Source: Herbiconiux ginsengi (GTDB taxonomy: Bacteria > Actinomycetota > Actinomycetes > Actinomycetales > Microbacteriaceae). From it: DNA of 64,000 bases. The DNA is taken from the NCBI RefSeq assembly GCF_900107435.1, contig NZ_FNPZ01000004.1, positions 124,001-188,000 of the forward strand. Direction: 5' to 3'. The translations under genes were made by a program, and so were the position numbers. The notes beneath the pieces were generated by a model. The model was not told the DNA's origin, searched no databases, and worked only from the letters and a program-made list of their open reading frames with translations. Of this stretch, positions 1-9,315 are shown piece after piece (position 1 is the first letter of the stretch; the number at the start of each line of letters is the position of its first letter).

Positions 1-218
1 AAGCGGATCGTCGCCACCCGCGACGAGGGCATCCCCGTGGTCGTGGTCTCGACCGAGCTCGACGAGGTGGTGGCGTTGGCCGATCGGATCGCGGTGATGT
101 ATCGCGGCGGGATCGTCGGGATCGTTCCCGGCACCACCCCGCGCGACATCCTCGGCCTCATGATGGCGGGGGAGATCCCCGCCGGGGTCGAACCCCTCGA
201 CCCGGAAGGAGCGGCCGC

Positions 219-222
<4 letters not shown>
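1..222 (+). CDS. Nucleoside ABC transporter ATP-binding protein, C-terminal end (partial)
   Basis: This is the last 73 codons of an ABC ATPase whose start lies before the window. It ends in the switch region of a nucleotide-binding domain (VVVSTELDEVVALADRI, then a short beta-hairpin VMYRGGIVG). The usual H-loop histidine is absent (STELDEV), as is common in the second ATPase domain of the duplicated ATPases of the BMP/nucleoside uptake family (YufO/NupA type). Its stop overlaps the start of the first permease by 4 nt (GTGA), so translation is probably coupled. With two following permeases, cdd and deoA, it most likely powers nucleoside import. The lipoprotein receptor gene would be upstream and is not visible. 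Confidence 0.85.
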
Positions 223-1537
<1,315 letters not shown>

Positions 1538-1541
<4 letters not shown>

Positions 1542-2878
1542 GCGACCGGCTTCCCGAGAACGTGACCACCAGCAACCTCGCCCCGACCGGCGGCCTGCCG
1601 CCCACCGAGCACAACAATCCCGACTCCACGCCCGCGCTCGCGACGGTGCTGGTCAAGAGCTGGAAGGCGCCGATCGCGTTCGGCATCTTCGCGCTCGGCG
1701 CCATCATCCTGTTCGTGGTGTTCGGCCGCGACGGCGAGTCGACGTTCAAGCTCTCCACCGACGTCGACCTGATCCAGCTGCCGGTCGTCGTGCTGCCCAC
1801 CCGCACCACGGGCATCGTCATCTCGATCGTGCTGGTGCTGCTCGCAGGCCTCAGCGTGTGGCTGGTCGCGACCGGCCGCAAGGTGCGGATCTGGCTGATG
1901 GCCGTGTTCGCGGTCCTGTTCCTCGTCGCGTTCCTCACCTGGGCGTCGGCCGGTCAGACCATCCCGGTGCCCGGACTCCTGGTCGGGGCGGTCTCGCTCA
2001 GCGTGCCCCTGATCTTCGGTGCGCTCGGCGGCGTGATCTCCGAGCGCGTCGGCGTCGTCAACGTCGCCATCGAAGGTCAGCTGCTCGCCGGTGCGTTCGT
2101 CTCCGCGGTCATCGCCTCCGTCACCAACAACCTGTTCGCGGGCGTGGTCGGAGCGATCATCGCCGGCGCCCTGGTGTCGTTCGTGCTCGCCGCGTTCTCG
2201 ATCAAGTACCTCGTCGACCAGGTGATCGTCGGCGTCGTGCTCAACGTGCTCGTGACGGGGCTGACCTCGTTCCTGTACTCCCAGGTGCTGACCGCCGACC
2301 CCGATCTGCTGAACTCGCCTCCACGGTTCGACCGCTTCCCGATCCCGCTGCTCAGCGAGATCCCGATCATCGGGCCCACGCTCTTCCGCCAGACGATCAT
2401 CGTGTACCTCATGTACATCGCCGTGGCCGTGGTGTTCTTCGGACTCTTCAAGACCCGCTGGGGACTCCGGGTGCGCGCCGTCGGCGAGCACCCGCAGGCC
2501 GCCGACACCGTGGGCATCAAGGTGAACCCGACGCGCTTCTGGAACGTGATGCTGGCCGGCGCCATCACCGGGCTGGGAGGCGCGTACTTCACCCTCGGCT
2601 CGGTCGGCGCCTTCAACAAGGAGATGACGGCGGGTGCCGGTTATATTGCTCTCGCCGCGGTGATCTTCGGGCGCTGGGACCCCATCCGGGCCACCCTGGC
2701 GGCGTTGCTGTTCGGGTTCGCCACCAACCTGCAATACGTGCTCGGCGTGATCGGGTCGCCCGTGCCATCCGAGTTCCTGCTGATGCTGCCGTATCTCATC
2801 ACGATCTTCGCGGTCGCCGGATTGGTGGGCCGCGTGCGCGGACCGGCGGCGGCCGGTCGACCCTACGTGAGCAGGTGA
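1538..2878 (+). CDS. Nucleoside ABC transporter permease 2 (BPD_transp_2 family)
   Basis: A 446-residue partner permease (YufQ/NupC-like). It has an N-terminal soluble tail, a first hydrophobic hairpin (about residues 45-135) not found in shorter homologues, then the conserved core beginning at VPLIFGALGGVISERVGVVN, where ISERxGVVNIxxEG is the typical family motif. The ATPase-contact loop is GLRVRAVGEHPQAADTVGIK. ATG overlaps the previous stop by 4 nt (ATGA), so ATPase, permease 1 and permease 2 form one coupled unit, and cdd starts 5 nt after its stop. The two permeases are expected to form a heterodimer. Confidence 0.9.
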
Positions 2879-2883
2879 GCGGG

Positions 2884-3315
2884 ATGACTGTTTCTTCGTC
2901 GGCCGAGATCGATTGGGACTCGCTGCGGGCGACCGCGCTCGAGGCGATGGAGAGGGCCTACGTGCCCTACTCCAAGTTCCCCGTGGGTGTCGCCGCGCTC
3001 GTCGACGACGGGCGGGTGATCGCCGGCTGCAACGTGGAGAACGCCTCGTACGGGCTGACGCTCTGCGCCGAATGCTCGCTCGTATCGGCCTTGCACATGA
3101 CCGGCGGCGGGCGGCTCGTGGCGTTCACCTGCGTCGACGGGCACGGCAACACCCTGATGCCCTGCGGTCGGTGCCGGCAGCTGCTGTTCGAGCACTCGGC
3201 CGAGGGGATGCTGCTCGAGACGGTCTCGGGCATCAAGACGATCGACGAGGTCATCCCCGATGCGTTCGGGCCCCGCACCCTCGTCGAGTACCGCGAGGAG
3301 TCCCTCGCGGAGTGA
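2884..3315 (+). CDS. cdd: Cytidine deaminase
   Basis: A 143-residue homotetramer-type cytidine deaminase that converts (deoxy)cytidine to (deoxy)uridine and ammonia. Visible motifs are the substrate loop FPVGVAAL, GCNVENASYG, the catalytic C-A-E (C61, E63) and the second zinc pair PCGRC (C94, C97), so all three zinc cysteines and the proton-shuttle glutamate are present. Length is normal for the family. The ATG at 2884 lies 5 nt after the permease stop, preceded by a GAGCGGG stretch. It sits between the nucleoside transporter and deoA, so imported cytidine can be deaminated at once. A long perfect palindrome follows its stop by 5 nt. Confidence 0.95.
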   Translation: MTVSSSAEIDWDSLRATALEAMERAYVPYSKFPVGVAALVDDGRVIAGCNVENASYGLTLCAECSLVSALHMTGGGRLVAFTCVDGHGNTLMPCGRCRQLLFEHSAEGMLLETVSGIKTIDEVIPDAFGPRTLVEYREESLAE

Positions 3316-3320
3316 AATCC

Positions 3321-3383
3321 TCGCGACCCGCCAAAAAACGCCCATTGTGAACGGATTTTGGGGCGTTTTTTGGCGGGTCGCGA
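3321..3383. repeat. Long perfect palindrome, family A copy 1 (cdd-deoA spacer)
   Basis: Arms 3321-3343 and 3361-3383 are perfect 23-bp inverted repeats around a 17-nt loop. Each arm starts TCGCGACCCGCC, then A6, then CGCCC. The stem begins 5 nt after the cdd stop and ends 17 nt before deoA. The T-run lies inside the right arm, so it is not a classical stem-then-U-tract terminator, although it could stop or stabilise transcripts from both directions. A second copy with nearly identical arms is at 30791-30852. Confidence 0.9.
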
Positions 3384-3400
3384 TGTAGTTAGGAGCACCC

Positions 3401-4693
3401 ATGGCCACCGAAGCGTTCGATGTCGTCGACCTCATCCGCACGAAGCGGGATCACGGCACCCTCTCGACCGCAGAGATCGATTGGCTGATCGACGCCTACA
3501 CCCGCGGGTTCGTGGGCGACGAGCAGATGGCGGCGCTCGCGATGGCGATCCTGCTGAACGGGATGTCGCGCGACGAGATCCGCGACCTCACGTTGGCGAT
3601 GATCGCGTCGGGCGAGCGGATGAGCTTCGCCGGCCTCGGCAAGCCCACGGTCGACAAGCACTCGACCGGAGGTGTGGGTGACAAGATCACGCTGCCCCTG
3701 ATGCCGCTCGTCGCATCCTTCGGCGTGGCCGTGCCGCAGCTCTCCGGTCGTGGACTGGGGCACACCGGCGGCACGCTCGACAAGCTGGAGTCGATTCCCG
3801 GATGGCGCGCCTCGCTCACGAACGAGGAGATGTTCGCGCAGTTGCGCGACGAGGGCGGAGTGATCTGCGCGGCCGGATCGGGGCTCGCTCCCGCCGACAA
3901 GAAGCTCTACGCGCTACGCGACATCACGGGAACCGTCGAAGCCATCCCGCTGATCGCCTCCTCGATCATGTCGAAGAAGATCGCCGAGGGCACCGACTCG
4001 CTCGTGCTCGACGTGAAGTTCGGCTCGGGTGCGTTCATGCAGGACATCGCGAAGTCGCGGGAGCTGGCCCGAACCATGGTCGACCTCGGCAACGACGCCG
4101 GGGTCGCCACCACGGCGCTGCTCACGAACATGAACGTGCCGCTCGGGCTCGCGATCGGCAACGCCAACGAGGTGCGCGAGTCGGTCGAGGTGCTGGCCGG
4201 GGGCGGGCCGGCGGATGTGGTCGAACTGACGCTCGCGCTCGCATCCGAGATGCTGCGGCTGGCCGGGCAACCGGATGCCGACGTCGAGGCCGCGCTCCGC
4301 GACGGGCGCGCGATGGACACCTGGAACCGGGTCATCCGGGCCCAGGGCGGGGACCCGACGGCTCCGTTGCCGGTGGCGCGGGAGACGCACACCGTGGTCG
4401 CGCCGTCGTCGGGGGTGCTGCTGCGGCAGGAGGCGTTGCCGTTCGGCATCGCGGCCTGGCGGCTCGGAGCCGGGCGGGCACGCGCATCCGATTCCGTGCA
4501 GCACGCGGCAGGCGTCGACCTGCACGCGAAGCCGGGCGACACGGTGGTGGCCGGGCAGCCCCTGTTCACCCTCTCGGCCGACGAGCCCGAGCGCTTCGCG
4601 CGCGCCCTCGAAGCCCTCGAGGGTGCCTACGAGATCGGCTCCGCGGCGGCCTACACGCCGCCCGCCCCCCTCGTCGCCGAGCGCCTCGAGTAG
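3401..4693 (+). CDS. deoA: Thymidine phosphorylase
   Basis: A 430-residue pyrimidine-nucleoside phosphorylase that splits thymidine or deoxyuridine to base plus deoxyribose-1-phosphate. The phosphate-binding glycine loop KHSTGGVGDK is at residues 86-95, with SGRGLGHTGGTLDKLE following, and both are diagnostic for this family. The C-terminal alpha/beta domain (about 340-430) is present, and the length matches bacterial DeoA/Pdp. It follows cdd and the nucleoside transporter, giving uptake, deamination and phosphorolysis in one stretch. The palindrome between cdd and deoA may change the relative expression of the two genes. Confidence 0.95.
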   Translation: MATEAFDVVDLIRTKRDHGTLSTAEIDWLIDAYTRGFVGDEQMAALAMAILLNGMSRDEIRDLTLAMIASGERMSFAGLGKPTVDKHSTGGVGDKITLPLMPLVASFGVAVPQLSGRGLGHTGGTLDKLESIPGWRASLTNEEMFAQLRDEGGVICAAGSGLAPADKKLYALRDITGTVEAIPLIASSIMSKKIAEGTDSLVLDVKFGSGAFMQDIAKSRELARTMVDLGNDAGVATTALLTNMNVPLGLAIGNANEVRESVEVLAGGGPADVVELTLALASEMLRLAGQPDADVEAALRDGRAMDTWNRVIRAQGGDPTAPLPVARETHTVVAPSSGVLLRQEALPFGIAAWRLGAGRARASDSVQHAAGVDLHAKPGDTVVAGQPLFTLSADEPERFARALEALEGAYEIGSAAAYTPPAPLVAERLE

Positions 4694-4739
4694 CCCGCGT
4701 CCGTCGGGTCGCCCACTCGCTCATCCGCGCGTCTTCGCG

Positions 4740-5510
4740 CTACGGCCGGCGGTCATTCTGCGAAAACGTGCGGGTGAGCGGCGTCGTGAGATGGTGACGG
4801 ATCGCGGCGAGGGCCTCCGCGGGCGCGACGAGGTCGGCAAGGGTGACGCGGATGACCGTCCAGCCGAGCGCTTGGAGTGCTCGTGCGCGTGCGATGTCAC
4901 GGCGCCACTGCCTCTGGTCGGTTCGGTGGTGGTCGCCCTCGTACTCGATGGCCACTTTCCACGCGGGATACGCCAGGTCGGCCGGGCGATCTGCTCTCCG
5001 GCGTGTGCGCAGTGCTCGGATTCCGCGGCGCCCCCGGTATCGGTCGACCGCGTCTGTCAGTGACTCCCGCGCCGCGAGCGGATCGTCGTGGAAGAGGATG
5101 CGATCGCCCGCCGCGAGCAGTCCGGTCCGATCGAGCATCGCGCCGAGGTCGCACCGGGTGCGCTCGACGGAGGTGATCGGCAGGCCCTGCCGGTGCACCA
5201 CATCCTTCGGCGGGAGTTGCATCTCGTGCCCGCGGACGCCGCGTGCCCCGACCGCACGTCGCGTGCCCGGCACGACGACGTGGAGCGCCGCATCGTGCTC
5301 GAACCGCTCCGGCACGGGGATGCCGTGCAGCAGGGCCGCCGTGATGTGGCTGAAGGCGCCACCCGGCGGCATCCGAGGTGCGAAGCTGCGACACCGGTCA
5401 GCGAGGGCGAGAGCGTGGCCGGCCGGAATGCGCACTCCCCTGAACGGCGCCGTCACGTCGCGCGCGCGGAGCCGACCGCGCCCGACCCCGTTCGCCAGGG
5501 CTTCGGCCAC
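4740..5510 (-). CDS. DUF559 / AbiEi-like protein with PD-(D/E)xK-type C-terminus
   Basis: A 256-residue protein typical of actinobacterial DUF559 proteins. The N-terminal half resembles the AbiEi antitoxin-like winged-helix region (RGVRIPAGHALALADRC, then ALLHGIPVP, LHVVVPGT and a TSVERTRCDLG motif). The C-terminal part has the Vsr/DUF559-like signature WKVAIEYEGDHHRTD, in which acidic and histidine residues could form a nuclease-type metal site, and ends ALGWTVIRVTLADL. No partner toxin is adjacent. The GTG start at 5510 is a guess: neither a clear ribosome-binding site nor a -10 box is near. It converges with deoA (46-nt gap). Function is unproven, with a phage-defence or DNA-repair role possible. 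Confidence 0.7.
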   Translation of the reverse strand: MAEALANGVGRGRLRARDVTAPFRGVRIPAGHALALADRCRSFAPRMPPGGAFSHITAALLHGIPVPERFEHDAALHVVVPGTRRAVGARGVRGHEMQLPPKDVVHRQGLPITSVERTRCDLGAMLDRTGLLAAGDRILFHDDPLAARESLTDAVDRYRGRRGIRALRTRRRADRPADLAYPAWKVAIEYEGDHHRTDQRQWRRDIARARALQALGWTVIRVTLADLVAPAEALAAIRHHLTTPLTRTFSQNDRRP

Positions 5511-5552
5511 GCTGAATGCGCGTTCGATGCATCGCGTTGTCCACAGATGCTC

Positions 5553-5622
5553 GTCGACTCGCCAAAATCTGACGGAATGGCGGGTGACGTTGCGGCGTGT
5601 TTTGGAGATTCGACGAGGGAGG
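5553..5622. repeat. Degenerate inverted repeat upstream of the DUF559 gene
   Basis: The left side (TCGTCGACTCGCCAAAAT, about 5551-5569) and the right side (GTTTTGGAGATTCGACGA, about 5598-5615) pair imperfectly. The outer TCGTCGA/TCGACGA arms are exact and the A/T run pairs partly. It resembles a decayed member of the long-palindrome class seen elsewhere in the window. The rest of the 190-nt spacer up to 5701 is G-rich with no gene. Confidence 0.4.
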
Positions 5623-5689
5623 GGCGGGGGTGGCAGGAAAGCGGGGGCGGGTGGCGGGAACGGGGTGGAGGAAGGGGGCGCGGCGGCCC

Positions 5690-5695
5690 TAGAGT
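5690..5695 (+). promoter_or_regulatory. Leaderless -10 box for the DinB-like gene
   Basis: TAGAGT lies exactly 6 nt before the ATG at 5702, so transcription would begin at or next to the start codon. No Shine-Dalgarno sequence is needed. Confidence 0.6.
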
Positions 5696-5701
5696 CGGAG
5701 C

Positions 5702-6220
5702 ATGGCGATTGTTCCCGACACCAAGAACTGGACCTGGGTGCTCGAACGCGAATGCCCCGAGTGCGGCTTCGACTCGAGCGCCACGCAGGCGCGCGATGTT
5801 CCGGGGCTGCTGCGCGCGAACGCCGCGGCGTGGCCCGCCGTGCTCGAGCGCGACGACGTCGCCGTGCGGCCCGACGAGTCGACCTGGTCTGATCTCGAGT
5901 ACGCCGCGCACGTGCGCGATGTGTTCCGCATCTTCCTCACGCGCCTCGAGCTGATGCTCGACGAAGACGACCCCGAGTTCCCCGACTGGGACCAAGACGT
6001 CACCGCCGTCGAGGAGCGCTACAACGAGCAGGACCCCGCGGTGGTGGCCGTCGAGCTCGCCGAGGCGGCCGAGGCGCTCGCGCTCGCCTTCGAGTCGGTT
6101 CCGGATGACGCGTGGGAGCGCAAGGGCTTCCGCGGCGACGGATCGGCGTTCACCGTCGACACCCTCGCCCGGTACATGGTGCACGATCCCGTGCACCACC
6201 TCCACGACGTGAGAGGCTAG
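5702..6220 (+). CDS. DinB-like superfamily protein
   Basis: A 172-residue protein of the DinB/YfiT-like four-helix-bundle superfamily. It begins IVPDTKNWTWVLER, then a CPECGF cysteine pair characteristic of this actinobacterial subgroup. Histidines that could bind metal in the DinB manner occur in EYAAHVRDVFR and near the end in YMVHDPVHHLHDVRG. The family includes metal-dependent thiol transferases and maleylpyruvate isomerase-like enzymes, but no specific reaction can be assigned. It has its own leaderless promoter and is followed by an imperfect palindrome, so it looks like a single-gene transcript. Confidence 0.8.
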   Translation: MAIVPDTKNWTWVLERECPECGFDSSATQARDVPGLLRANAAAWPAVLERDDVAVRPDESTWSDLEYAAHVRDVFRIFLTRLELMLDEDDPEFPDWDQDVTAVEERYNEQDPAVVAVELAEAAEALALAFESVPDDAWERKGFRGDGSAFTVDTLARYMVHDPVHHLHDVRG

Positions 6221-6228
6221 AGACCCGG

Positions 6229-6302
6229 CGGCGCATCCGATCCGTGCGCCGCGGTCCGAATGTGTGCAGTCATTCGGGCCGCGGCGGATGGATCGGGTGC
6301 CG
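6229..6302. repeat. Long imperfect palindrome between convergent genes
   Basis: Two arms of about 30 nt meet around a loop near 6261-6270: CGCCGCGGTCCGAATG on the left and CATTCGGGCCGCGGCG on the right, with GATCC/GGATC further out and a few mismatches and bulges. It fills the space between the DinB-like gene and the convergent nucleoside hydrolase, so a bidirectional terminator is the simplest reading. Confidence 0.75.
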
Positions 6303-6303
6303 G

Positions 6304-7236
6304 TCAGCCGATCCGCTCGAGCGCGTCGACGACGAGGTTCCAGAACTTCTCGTGGTCGAGGTCGACCGCCACCTGGGTGGTGCAGTCGGCGGGCGCGGGG
6401 GCGCGGAAGTCGGCCACGGTCATGCCGAGGGTGTGCGTTCCCGTGAGCTCCACGGTCAAGGGCGCGCGTCGCACCGTCATCACCGAGGGATCGATCACCC
6501 GGGCCACCGCGCACGGGTCGTGCACCGGCGGATGCGCGAAGCCCTGGGCCTCGAGGTAGGTGCCGCCGAAGAACTCGAGCAGTTCCACCACGAACTGCGC
6601 CGGCTCCGTGCCAATGGAGCGGATGCGCTCCACGACCGACGGCGTCGCCAGAGCCTGATGCGTGAGGTCGAGACCCACCATGGTGAGCGGCCACGGCTCC
6701 GAGAACACGATGTGGGCGGCCTCGGGGTCGATGATGATGTTGAACTCGCTCGTGGCGCTCCAGTTTCCGCCGTGGTAACCACCGCCCATCAGCACGACCT
6801 CCTTGACCCGCGGCACGATCCGCGGCTCCTTGCGCGCGGCGAGAGCGATGTTCGTGAGCCCGCCGGTGGGCACCAGGGTGACCGTGCCGGGCTCGTGGGC
6901 CATGACCGTGTCGATGATGAGGTCGACCGCGTGCCGTGGGTCGAGCGCGAGCGTGGGCTCCGGCAGCACCGGACCGTCGAGCCCCGATTCGCCGTGGATG
7001 TCGGGCGCGACCTCGATGTCGCGCACCAGTGGGCGCGCGCATCCGGCGGCGAACGGCACGCCGGTGATGCCCGCCACCCGTGCCACCGCGAGGGCGTTGC
7101 GGGTGACCTTCTCGAGCGTCTGGTTGCCCACCACGGTGGTGACTGCGAGCAGCTCGATCGACGGATTGCCGTGCGCGAGCAGCAGCGCGATGGCGTCGTC
7201 GTGGCCGGGGTCGCAGTCCAGGATGATCTTCTGCAC
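6304..7236 (-). CDS. Inosine-uridine type nucleoside hydrolase
   Basis: A 310-residue nucleoside N-ribohydrolase (IUNH family) that hydrolyses ribonucleosides to base and ribose. The calcium-binding N-terminal signature DCDPGHDDA is at residues 7-15, and the conserved TGGLTNIA and GGGYHGGNWS.TSEFN segments (substrate and metal binding) are present. Length is typical. The GTG at 7236 has GGAG 7 nt upstream and a TACGCT box further up. Divergent from the AhcY-like gene, it shares the spacer containing the TGAAA-N5-TTTCA palindrome, which would overlap its -35 region. With deoA, add and PNP it adds a phosphate-independent salvage route. Confidence 0.9.
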   Translation of the reverse strand: MQKIILDCDPGHDDAIALLLAHGNPSIELLAVTTVVGNQTLEKVTRNALAVARVAGITGVPFAAGCARPLVRDIEVAPDIHGESGLDGPVLPEPTLALDPRHAVDLIIDTVMAHEPGTVTLVPTGGLTNIALAARKEPRIVPRVKEVVLMGGGYHGGNWSATSEFNIIIDPEAAHIVFSEPWPLTMVGLDLTHQALATPSVVERIRSIGTEPAQFVVELLEFFGGTYLEAQGFAHPPVHDPCAVARVIDPSVMTVRRAPLTVELTGTHTLGMTVADFRAPAPADCTTQVAVDLDHEKFWNLVVDALERIG

Positions 7237-7275
7237 GGGGTCTCCGATCGTCGGCAGGAATCCGTCCAGCGTATA

Positions 7276-7290
7276 TGAAAACCAGTTTCA
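7276..7290. promoter_or_regulatory. Candidate IclR/KdgR-type operator between nucleoside hydrolase and ahcY-like genes
   Basis: TGAAAACCAGTTTCA is an inverted repeat with 5-bp arms TGAAA/TTTCA. It is close in form to the operators of IclR-family KdgR proteins (TGAAAC...GTTTCA). It lies just upstream of the AhcY -10 box and, on the other strand, just upstream of the nucleoside hydrolase -10. The gene directly after ahcY encodes an IclR regulator, the natural candidate ligand. Confidence 0.5.
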
Positions 7291-7297
7291 CCTATGT

Positions 7298-7303
7298 AAT
7301 ACT
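7298..7303 (+). promoter_or_regulatory. Leaderless -10 box for the AhcY-like gene
   Basis: AATACT (within TAATACT) ends 6 nt before the ATG at 7310, so the mRNA probably starts at the start codon. The palindrome at 7276-7290 would occupy the region just upstream. Confidence 0.5.
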
Positions 7304-7309
7304 CGTCGC

Positions 7310-8488
7310 ATGACGTCAGATCTCGCCGCACAAGGTGCCCGCCGGGTGGAGTGGATCCGCTCCCGGATGCCGCTGCTCGCCGCCATGCGCGAGGAGTTCG
7401 CCACCCGGCAGCCCTTCGCCGGCCACCGCATCGGGATGTCGCTGCACATCGAGCCGAAGACGGCGGTGCTGCTGGAGACCCTGCAGGCCGGCGGCGCCGA
7501 GATCGTGAGCACCGGCAACCACGGCTCGACGCAAGACGACGTGGTCGCCTTCCTGCGCGAGCAGGGCATGACCGTCTTCGGCGCGCGCGACGACACCCTC
7601 GAGCAGCACCACGTGAACATCGCGGGCGTGCTCGATGCCGCCGCCGACATGCTGCTCGACAACGGCGGCGACCTCGCGGCCGGCGTCGTCGAACGCGGCG
7701 TCACGGCGAGCATCCTGGGCGGCACCGAGGAGACCACCTCGGGTGGCGACCGGTTGCGCGGCGAGTTGGCCGGCGCCATCCCGTTCCCCGTCATCGTGAT
7801 CAACGACAGCCTGCTCAAGGCCATCGGCGAGAACAAGCACGCCGTGGGGCAGTCGGTGGTGGAGAGCTTCATGCGTATCACCAACCTGATGGTTCCGGGG
7901 CGGCGGTTCGTGGTGGTCGGCTACGGCTGGTGCGGGCGGGGCGTCGCCCACTACCTGCGGGCGCTCGGCGGCAAGGTCGCCGTGGTGGAGGTCGACGAGC
8001 TGAAGGCGTTCGAGGCCGCGCTCGACGGCTTCCGGGTCTCGACCGCCGTCGACCTGGCGCCCTGGGGCGACGTGTTCATCACCGCCACCGGGCACGCCGA
8101 CGTGCTCACCCTGGACGCGATCGAGCGGATGCACGACGGCGCCGTGCTCGCGAACTGCGGGCATTTCCCGTGGGAGATCGACGTGGCGGGCCTGCGAGAC
8201 GCCGCGGTCGCGTCGCGCGAGATCGACGACGCGATCGAGCGCCTCGACCTGGCCGACGGGCGGCACGTCATCCTGCTGGCCGGCGGGCGGATGTTCAACC
8301 TCGCCGGCCGCGAGCCGAAGGGCAACTCCCTCGAGTCGATGGACCTCGGCTTCCTGCTGCAGACGCTCTCGCTCGAGCGGGTGGCGACGAGCGCCGCCTC
8401 GCTCAGGGCGGGTGCCCAGCCGGTGCCCGACGACATCGACCGCACCATCGCGCGGCGCATGCTGGCGGCGATGCACGCGGCGGAGTGA
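7310..8488 (+). CDS. Adenosylhomocysteinase-like protein
   Basis: A 392-residue member of the S-adenosylhomocysteine hydrolase family. The N-terminal catalytic domain has HIEPKTAVLLETLQAGGAEI and STGNHGSTQDDV, and a Rossmann NAD motif is visible as VVVGYGWCGRGVAHYLRALG. The end retains GRMFNLAGREPKGNSLESMD. Bacterial AhcY is usually about 430-490 residues with a C-terminal KY motif, whereas this one is shorter and ends LAAMHAAE. The NHGST and GYGWCG segments differ from classical SNPLSTQD and GYGDVGKG. It may therefore be a divergent paralogue acting on a related nucleoside. An IclR gene follows after 5 nt, which points to regulated catabolic use rather than housekeeping. Confidence 0.8.
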   Translation: MTSDLAAQGARRVEWIRSRMPLLAAMREEFATRQPFAGHRIGMSLHIEPKTAVLLETLQAGGAEIVSTGNHGSTQDDVVAFLREQGMTVFGARDDTLEQHHVNIAGVLDAAADMLLDNGGDLAAGVVERGVTASILGGTEETTSGGDRLRGELAGAIPFPVIVINDSLLKAIGENKHAVGQSVVESFMRITNLMVPGRRFVVVGYGWCGRGVAHYLRALGGKVAVVEVDELKAFEAALDGFRVSTAVDLAPWGDVFITATGHADVLTLDAIERMHDGAVLANCGHFPWEIDVAGLRDAAVASREIDDAIERLDLADGRHVILLAGGRMFNLAGREPKGNSLESMDLGFLLQTLSLERVATSAASLRAGAQPVPDDIDRTIARRMLAAMHAAE

Positions 8489-8493
8489 CGCGG

Positions 8494-9276
8494 ATGCCGG
8501 CCGCAGCCCCCGATCCCGACGCTCCTGACGACGCCGCGCTCGACGGCGCCCCTGGTGCCGCCGCCAAGGCCGCACCCGACTACGCGGTGCCCGCCCTCGA
8601 CAAGGCGCTCGACATCCTCGAACTCCTCGCCGAGCAGCGCGGAGGTCTGGGGCAGCTCGAGATCGCCCGCGCGACCGATCGCTCGGCCAGCCAGATCTTC
8701 CGGGTGCTCACCACGCTGGAGCGTCGCGGTTACCTGCACCGCGACCGCCAATCGGGGCTCTACACGCTGTCGCTCCGCCTGTTCGACCTCGCCCACCGCC
8801 AAGAACCGCTTCGCTCGCTGGATGCCGCGGCCCTCGCGCCCATGCGCCGGCTCGCCGAGTCGACGCGGCAGTCCTGCAACCTCAGCGTCATCGACGCGGG
8901 CCGGGTGCGCGTCGTGGCGCAGGTGGAGAGCCCGGAGGACTTCGGGTTCCGGGTGCGCGTCGGCGCCGTGTTCCCGCTCGAGACCACGGCCACGGGCGCC
9001 GTCATCGCCGCCTACATGCCGGCGGACGCGGCGGTGCCGGGATCCGACGGGGACGCCGCCGAGCGCATCCGCCGTGACGGCCACCTGGTGCGCGCCGATC
9101 CGCTGCAGCCCTCGATCACGGATGTCGTGTTCCCGATCCTCGGGCGCGACGGGCGCGCGCTCGCGGCGCTCACCGTGCCCTACGTCGCCACGAGTCTCAG
9201 CGAGCTGCCGAGCGACCTCGTGCGTGAGGCGGCGGCCGAGACGGCGGCGGAGATCAGCGCGAACCTCGGTCTCTGA
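8494..9276 (+). CDS. IclR family transcriptional regulator
   Basis: A 260-residue regulator with an N-terminal winged helix (ALDKALDILELLAEQ, then helix-turn-helix IARATDRSASQIFRVLTTLE at about residues 55-85) and a C-terminal IclR effector domain (SVIDAGRVRVVAQVESPE through TATGAVIAAY). The first 30 residues are an Ala/Pro/Asp-rich tail. It starts 5 nt after the AhcY-like stop, so the two are co-transcribed. Autoregulation through the TGAAA-N5-TTTCA palindrome upstream of ahcY is likely but inferred. The ligand may be a nucleoside or a breakdown product. Confidence 0.9.
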   Translation: MPAAAPDPDAPDDAALDGAPGAAAKAAPDYAVPALDKALDILELLAEQRGGLGQLEIARATDRSASQIFRVLTTLERRGYLHRDRQSGLYTLSLRLFDLAHRQEPLRSLDAAALAPMRRLAESTRQSCNLSVIDAGRVRVVAQVESPEDFGFRVRVGAVFPLETTATGAVIAAYMPADAAVPGSDGDAAERIRRDGHLVRADPLQPSITDVVFPILGRDGRALAALTVPYVATSLSELPSDLVREAAAETAAEISANLGL

Positions 9277-9315
9277 ACCGGACGGTGAGGCCGAGCCGGG
9301 CGGTGAGGCCGCGCC

